Shown piece by piece: positions 57,449 to 64,000 of a stretch of DNA of 64,000 nucleotides. Under the pieces are notes generated by a model. The model saw nothing but the letters and a program-made list of their open reading frames with translations, did no database searches and was not told the origin of the DNA. This DNA is from Isoetes taiwanensis. Its lineage: Eukaryota > Streptophyta > Lycopodiopsida > Isoetales > Isoetaceae. How positions within the stretch are numbered: the stretch's first letter is position 1; each line of letters begins with the position of its first letter. The stretch is from the NCBI GenBank assembly GCA_021234155.1, contig JAJEKV010000059.1, forward strand, positions 4,276,571-4,340,570. The letters run 5' to 3'. Both the position numbers and the translations under genes were made by a program.

Positions 57449-58370
57449 TTGGGCAGATGGCAAGTATCCGAATGCAGATCGAGAGATAGGGTGATAGAAA
57501 TCAGGGCTTATTTATTCCGATGTGTTTATATTCCAGATAGTGATAGATCATCATGGCAAGAGCTTGTAGAAGTCCTGAGTCCATTATTGACTAGCGAAGT
57601 TAGAAGGGTTAATGCATCAAATCGTCAGCTGACTCTTGTTGGTGAATCATTTGGTGCTTGTTTGGCGTTACGCTTAGTACAAGCGATTCCACCAGATATT
57701 GTTTCTCGGCTTGTCTTGGTACAAACATATCAGGAACTCGAGTGATTCCTTTTTATATACAATACTAGTATTTTGGCATACCTTGATTGGTTATGCCATT
57801 TTCTCTTTTCACAACTGTATCCTTAGAAACGTTTTACAACAGATCAACTCAGCTACCAACTTCCTCAAAAGCAATTTTATAGCAAGCTTTGGTGGTCTAA
57901 CAGGGCTCTTGGGGGTATTTCCACTGCCATTGTATGATATTGCAAAGGTGATGGCCAATTTGCTCCAAATTTGAGGGGACTTACTTAAGTTTTGCTCATT
58001 AGGTTTATGGAAAGTGATGAATTTTGTTTGACACAGAAGATATTGCTGCCAATCATGGTGAAACAAGATCGTGTTTCCAATTCTGCAAATGAGGCTTTCC
58101 TGTCTTGTCTCACCGACATTTTTCGCAGAGTGTCTTTGCATGGCGCCACACTACTCAATGACAATTCTAATATCACGGATAAGGACCTCCGGAAATTCAT
58201 GTGCCAACATTGATTGTATGTTTTCTAGTCCTTGTTTGCATTTATTTCCAAAGTTATATTGAATATGTACTCGCAACATGCAGATAGCTTCAGCTAAGGA
58301 TAGATTGTTGTTGTCAATTGAGGAAGGTGCCAGATTGCAAGGTCTACTTCCCAACAAACAAACGCATTAT
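57449..58370 (+). pseudogene. Phytyl-ester-synthase-like hydrolase/acyltransferase fragment
   Basis: Exon-like pieces in order: RCVYIPDSDRSSWQELVEVL, then LTLVGESFGACLALRLVQAI (57449-57745; nucleophile Ser in GESFG, residue 67), then SFGGLTGLLGVFPLPLYDIA (57822-57950, donor-like GTGATG), KILLPIMVKQDRVSNSA (58039-58150) and IASAKDRLLLSIEEGARLQG (after acceptor at 58283). These follow the order of plant PES1/PES2-type proteins, which esterify phytol and diacylglycerol in plastoglobules. The N-terminal transit region and the C-terminal acyltransferase half are missing, and frames between pieces break. A decayed or captured fragment. Confidence 0.7.
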
Positions 58371-60150
58371 TACGCCAAGCGGGTTCCCATTTATAGCAAC
58401 ATAAATTAAACATAGTGAGGCTCATTACAACATGCGGCTTATCTGGTGTTGGTTGTTGTTTTAGTGGGCACACTCCTCTTATGGAGGAATCAAGTGGATC
58501 TTGGGAGCATAATGAAGACCTATGGTTTTTTGATTCCAATGATGCTCCTTCATGGCCAACTCATATTGTTGCGGCATAATGTCATGGATGAGATTGGGTG
58601 ATTTACGGACCATGGCGGTAGGTAAGGAGATGGTGACCTATAGATTATGTTTTAAACCTATAGATAACACAATTATAAAATTATTTCAATCCCGGATCTT
58701 AACGTCACCTTTTTCGTCGGTGGGGTTGATAATCTACCTAATCCGCGATGAAGGTTTACTTCTCTTTTTTTATTCGCATCTCTATTGCTAAACATGCCCC
58801 GCGCATGTGGTAAGCTTTTTGTGGTCGATCTATTTCCTTATAGAAAGCTTTCTCTTGCCCGGGGTAGAAGACCAATCTCGTTTGTTGGCAATCCGCGGTA
58901 CATTTGGTATATACGATACATTTGTGATATTCTATGAGGTTGCCCCTTATTATCCCTATATAGATCAACAATTTTCATGGCAATGCAATCGACTCTCTTA
59001 TAGTTGTTTCTTCGTGGCTTCCCTTGCAGGAGCCCTTGCTCATCCACGGTCATTGGATCACACCAGGTTGGCTCTATTTTTGAAAGGTAAATCGGGATGA
59101 ATTTGAAACGAACACGAAAAAGTTTACCACTTCCATTTCCGATGATAGTTTTGTGTGATACTCTTCTTGGTGTTGGGGTTGCTCCTGTTGCCGAGGTTGC
59201 TCTCTCCTGCTGGAGTGGAGCGATTCGTCCAGAAGAGCTTGAGTGGCCAAGTTAAATTCGTCGGCCTAGGTCGGGGGCCTCACGAATTTGCTTTGTCGCC
59301 ACCATCGTGAGTGCTTCAGCGTTAAGGTGCAATTTGGAGCCTCCAACCTTCCTAGCTACTTGTTTGGTCCTCCTAACAACTTAGCTTCCCTGATGGTGGC
59401 CTCTTCGAGCGATCTTGCCTCTATCTTCGCGGCTCCTTTGGGTCGATCTCGTCGGCTGTTCGTTCGGTGGACACTCTTATGGCAGCTTCGGAGATTAGCT
59501 TATAATTCGCTTTACAAGGGTAAGGGAGAGGTTCAAGCTACCATTTGGAAACTTCTAGGGAGTAGAGGCGCTTTTATAGGTTTAATAGCTACTTTTTCTT
59601 AAGAGTAAATTTTATTATAACTATAAGTTATTATTAATTAAGGTACTTTCCCTAATCACTTAACTATTTCTCAAAATTTCCTAATTCCTTTTTTGGGCCA
59701 AGTAGTGGTCATTTCACGCCATTTTCTTTCAACCTTTCTTTTGAGCGATTTCTCGCTCAATTTTTCGCTTGAAAGGTGCAGTTCATGAACAACTTGAGCT
59801 CAAATTTACTAGAGGGTTCCTTTGACTATCTTAATTCTACCACTTAGACTATACTTAATCTAATTGAGGAAGCCCTACTAATGGGAAAAAATTTCTCCAC
59901 ATTTTGGCGGGGTTCAGGAGTTATAGGCCATTCACATAGCAGAGCTAGTCACCTGTGGGGATATGGTGGAGTGCTGTCTTGGTGGCCAGGCATTTGCTCT
60001 AATGCCATTTGTGGCGGCTCCCTGCTAAACACTATCACGGCTTCGGCCAGGTACACTTTCGGCGAGGAAATGCCCCACATCCGGCTCAAGCGGTATACGG
60101 GCCCTAGATGCCTCACAGGGCTGATGACCCTAGGGTGGGAGGGACCACCA
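58371..60150. other. Unassigned, scattered short frames
   Basis: Frames at 58552-58791, 58807-59100 and 59288-59602 look partly coding (SNLPSYLFGPPNNLASLMVA) but are not recognised. TTTTCGCTTGAAAGG/ctttcttttgagcg near 59735-59775 forms a small inverted repeat. Confidence 0.3.
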
Positions 60151-60902
60151 GTGTCTTAGTAGCGCCCTTCCCCTATGGGCTCCTATAACAGCGGAAGCGA
60201 TAAACATGTCAGAACTAGCATCAACAATACAAATACTACCTCGAAGGGTAGTCCATCACATATCCACAAGTGCAAGGATGATAATCATAAACAGTAAAAC
60301 ATGAGAGCTCCTACACGTGGCTCCGACACATAAGGAGGATGACTGACTGGATAGGCCTCAAGATAGAAGCAGACCGAGTCATAACAATGGTGGGGCTGGC
60401 ATAAGACAATGGCTAGGATTGACCACTCCATCCGCCCCTCCCGTGCATACTTTGCGGTGGGCTAGATCAGGCTCGGCATGACTCTAACCTTGGGATCACG
60501 TAATCCCATGGTATCACCCATCGGGACTACTCCAGGTTGCATCTCCACGGTCCGGCCGAGGTAGGAAGGGTTGCATCTCCCCTTCCGGGGTCTAGAGGCT
60601 CCATGGGCGGCTAGAGAATCGTGGCGACACACGATTCGTGAACCGATGAACCCCCAAAACAAGAGCCAAGCCGACACTTGCAGCTCTTGAGAGGCGGGGG
60701 CAACACCTTCGCCCGGGGAGGTGTGGGACCCATGCCCGCCCCCCGAAGTGACCGACCATAAGCCTAGCCCACTATGGGATCCCCGTAGCCCCCGCTCGGC
60801 GGGGATCCTCCCTCCATCTTGCCTCTAGCCCCGTTGTGTAGTGCTGAGTCACATCATAGCCTCCATAGTCCGGTGGGTTCCTATGCACAGGCCGCAACTA
60901 AT

Positions 60903-61131
60903 AGGAACAAACATGATCAACCAACATCACATAGCATCATAACATGATAATCATCATAAGAACATCTTAACCTAATCATACATATCTAACTTTACGAGTT
61001 AGGGTTCCCAACACAAGAGGAACAAACATGATCAACCAACATCACATAGCATCATAACATGATAATCATCATAAGAACATCTTAACCTAATCATACATAT
61101 CTAACTTACAGTTAGGGTTCCTTGATTAGGG
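60903..61131. repeat. Tandem duplication, ~117-bp unit, two copies
   Basis: The phrase gaacaaacatgatcaaccaa ... cttaacctaatcatacatat is repeated almost exactly, followed each time by gttagggttcc. Confidence 0.85.
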
Positions 61132-61638
61132 TTCAAGATGTTGAATGAGTTCTAGGATGGCTATACTCTAGATACGAAATACTAACCCATCCGAGTGCTA
61201 ACTTCCAGATGGACTACTAAGAGCACTACTCCACATACCTGCTCTAGAGCACTCCCTCCCAATCCTGGCGTCTCCATGATCTTCAAGGTGTTCGAGGTAG
61301 CTCCCACTCCTGCTGATGCGCTCACGCCAGGGGGCACGCCACGCTATCTTTGTGCCTGTGAGACGGTTCTAAAGCGGAGTTTCGAGCGCCAAGAAGGTTC
61401 CAATTTGTTGGAGCGAGAAAAGAGGCCTAGGGTTAGGGTTTAGGCCTTTATAGGTTAGGGTTCACATGTTATGCCACGTGGCTCCAATAGGGTAAGTCCG
61501 TGTGGCGGGTGCCCAATAGGTTAAGGCCACGTGGAAAATGGTCTTAACCTAAGGTTGGCTAAGTTATATGAATAACTTAGTCATGCCCCCTAGGGCCATA
61601 ATCTATGGTATACAAGGCTATGAAGATAGACTTGTATA

Positions 61639-61691
61639 GTGACGGGTCCAGGAATATACGTATTCATAGCGTATATTCCCCTGGAACGTCA
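61639..61691. other. Strong hairpin
   Basis: Arms gtgacgggtccaggaatata and its near-complement tatattcccctggaacgtcac enclose cgtattcatagcg. About 22 bp per arm with few mismatches. Confidence 0.8.
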
Positions 61692-62315
61692 CAAAATCCC
61701 AGATAATCGTTTAACTCGCCCTCAAGTGTAAGACCAAGGGAACTTTCAAAGCAAGAAAAATCAGATCAGAAAACTAATTGTCAGCAGAATGTAAGAGTGA
61801 AAACATCAGAAGATCTAACTGATAATCACAAACACTGCTAACTTGTACATGAGCATAATTTTAGAATAGAAAGGTAAATGTACTGCTCATAACAGTTCAG
61901 AATTTATGGATAACAAAAGGAAAGGAGATGCTCATAAAAGTTCAGAATTTATGGATAACAAAATAGAAGGAGATGAGATGTGATGTAATTGTTTGGACTG
62001 TCACCAAAATGCCATAATAACAGTAACAATTCACAAGTGAATCAACCAACAAGCGAAATCAAAGTTCAGATTTTTCACAAAATACCAGGGATGTGTCATA
62101 GCCATCATAGAAGTCTTCAATCTTCAAGCAATTGCAGCACACAGGCATCTTCACCACATAAATGTAGCTTCCTCCAAGGTTTCGGTAGAGCAATATCCTC
62201 CAAAATATGGCCTTGTGAAGGAAACCCTCTGTGCAAAGACTACCTGGATCCAAAACAGCCGCATCACTTCTTCTGTAGCCGATCAGATGGGGAAAATGCA
62301 TGCCTCTTGTCTCTT

Positions 62316-62640
62316 CACTACAAGAGGATGAGGGTTTGGCGTCAAAAAAATCGTCAGACAAATTAGATGGCTATGTCCTAACGAATATTCTGACGACTAT
62401 CCTGACGATTAAATTCCTGACGATTCCTGAAATTAAACGTCACCACTATCATCAGAGAAATCGTCAGAGCAATCGTCAGACATATGCGTCAGGTTTAGCA
62501 TCAAACTTTTCGTCAGAAAAAATGTCAGAGCCTGCATCAGACAAAACGTCAGACAAAACATCAGAAAAAACGTCAGAACAAATGTCAGATTTTTTTTTAT
62601 TATTTTTTTTTTTATTTTTTTTTTTTAAATCATAACAATT
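62316..62640 (+). mobile_element. Left end of a CACTA (En/Spm) element
   Basis: Starts CACTACAAGAGG, the signature CACTA terminal sequence. It is followed at once by a dense run of subterminal boxes (tgacg/cgtca with cgtcagaaaaa and cctgacgatt forms) from 62350 to 62590 in both orientations. CACTA elements carry such boxes, bound by the TnpA-type protein. The matching TCTTGTAGTG end is not in the window, so the element either extends past 64000 or is truncated. Confidence 0.78.
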
Positions 62641-64000
62641 GATCCAAAAGTCTGTTTTGAATGAAATTCGTTGCATTGGAAAGCCCTCTTATAGATCTCT
62701 TCCATGGTGTATGATTGAATCGAGTTTGATTAAGTTATCTGGTTGAAAAGCATAACCTTCTGGCTGGCTTTAATTATAGTTTGCTTGGTGTTGTCTCTAT
62801 TGGAAAACGTCTCTGGATTAGTTATCTAGTAATTAATGTTTTGGTTTTATGAACCATATGGATGGTCCCCTTAACCTTTGAATCGATAGATGAGTTGACT
62901 ACTCATTCTAAACCTTCCTCCCATTTAATTGCTTTGTACAAGCTTTGTTTGGAAGTCACTATGTTGAAGTTTGAAAGACCCCTTGTCATGGTATCTCAAG
63001 TTTTAGTATCACTTTGCTCCTTCTATTTCCATTCCCTATTCATTCTTGAACTTGCCCCTTGCTACATATGCCAATCTACTAGTGTGCCCCGTGTTTGAAT
63101 GCATCTGTATACCCCTTATTTGCTTTTGAGGTATACTTGGCTATGCCTCTACTAATTTGTAGGACCTTTTGAATCTCAAAGGCTTACAAGGCACAAAGGA
63201 TTCCCATCTTTAGAGAGACACCCTTTACTTACAAGGCACAAAGGATTCCCATCTTTAAAGAGACACCCTTTAGATCATGAAAATTCCTGCTTATATAGAG
63301 GCAAGAAAGCACTTACCTTGATATTTCTACGACCTATATATGGTCAACTAATTCGAAGTTTGGAAGTCACTATGTTGAAGTTTATAAGGCCCCTTGTCAT
63401 GATATCTCAAATTTTAGCATCACTTTGCTTCTTTTATTTTCATTCCCTATTCATTCTTGAACTTGCCTCTTGCTCATACCATAATCCCATAGCCATTATT
63501 TTCATCCCTACACCATTAAATATGACCACGCAACATTAAATATGAACTAGCATATTAAATTGGACATCTTTGGCTAGGGATGCAACTGGAATTTGTTTTT
63601 AGAACACTAGAAGATTGCTTTAGGGATTTTTTCTAGAATTAACATTAGGTCTACGATGATTGATTGAAAGCACAAGCTAAGGGCCGCTGCAATAAGAGCA
63701 GCAGAATAAACGAGTATGAAAAACAAAGGCTCAGTGGCACATATAGACATGCCCCATGAACAGTGAGTAAAATATGAGGATGGCATTTCAATTTTAACAT
63801 GCTAGACCATGTAATCTCAACGCGGCTTTGTCCGGACCTTGTAAACATGACTATGCATCTAAAGTGGGATCTAATGTGGCATAATCTAAAGTGGGCGCTA
63901 ACAATAATAAGCAGAATCGATAGGACTGTGATACATGGACTCACCCTCCAATAAAAGCATAGTTTTTGAATTTTTGAATTTTTGTAATAACAAAGGGACC
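62641..64000. other. Unassigned right flank with local duplications
   Basis: A ~115-bp phrase (gaagtcactatgttgaagtt ... cattcttgaacttgcc) occurs at 62945-63065 and 63362-63475. A ~53-bp unit (ttacaaggcacaaaggattc) is tandem at 63183 and 63229. No gene recognised; it may be interior of the CACTA element. Confidence 0.45.

Larger units (their letters stand above)
60150..61691 (-). repeat. LTR-like region of an unidentified retroelement
   Basis: On the minus strand a 54-bp hairpin (61639-61691) is followed by ~230 bp, then TATAAAGG (61447-61454) with cctaaaccctaaccct downstream, a promoter-plus-leader layout seen in plant LTRs. A 117-bp direct duplication (60903-61017 and 61020-61131) sits inside. 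I did not find the second LTR, primer site or pol genes, so the boundaries are rough. Confidence 0.35.

Overview
This window reads as a repeat-dense land-plant nuclear locus, not a microbial genome. The evidence is intron-split genes with GT-AG sites, plant families (a SnRK2-type kinase fragment, a phytyl-ester-synthase-like hydrolase fragment) and a mix of plant transposon superfamilies with target-site duplications (TSDs). I see no clear, intact, ordinary host gene. Several frames are broken. The three copies of a 5.1-kb tandem repeat differ mostly at C-N-G positions, so part of this damage may be base-calling noise at methylated cytosines rather than mutation.

Layout. 1-1042: dispersed repeat, related to 55784-56791. 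1060-11885: the most unusual region, a divergent two-gene unit. The minus-strand gene combines a ParB-like domain with a beta-class DNA methyltransferase. The plus-strand gene resembles a family of uncharacterised transposase-like proteins. About two dozen copies of a palindrome of the form GGTATAAATTTATACC lie in introns and the intergenic space. A young non-autonomous LTR retrotransposon (1241-4225, identical LTRs, TSD catct) has split the last methyltransferase exon. 12.3-13.4 kb: SnRK2 fragment and a Helitron-like end. 16078-24620: a complete Mutator-like element with TIRs, a 9-bp TSD (tagaaacta), a DDE/SWIM transposase, a zinc-finger/Ulp1 protease gene and two mirror-image arrays of TACCATGGTA-type repeats. 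24217-39516: tandem triplication of a 5.1-kb segment made of the right end of that element plus downstream flank, each copy carrying a PIF/Harbinger transposase N-terminus.

40-48 kb: mostly unassigned, with a second Helitron-like end (43508) and a Tourist-like element (46269-47103). 48255-53190: a minus-strand APE-type LINE with coiled-coil/ORF1 part, endonuclease, reverse transcriptase and a pentanucleotide tail. 57.4-58.4 kb: phytyl-ester-synthase-like exon fragments. 60-61.7 kb: LTR-like sequence with a strong hairpin. 62316 onward: the left end of a CACTA element with CTGACG-type subterminal boxes.

The main candidate for a new system is the 1.06-11.9 kb unit. ParB proteins bind 16-bp palindromic parS sites, and here a ParB-like/methyltransferase gene is embedded in many 16-bp palindromes next to a transposase-like gene. 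The architecture is seen in the sequence; the functional link is inference.
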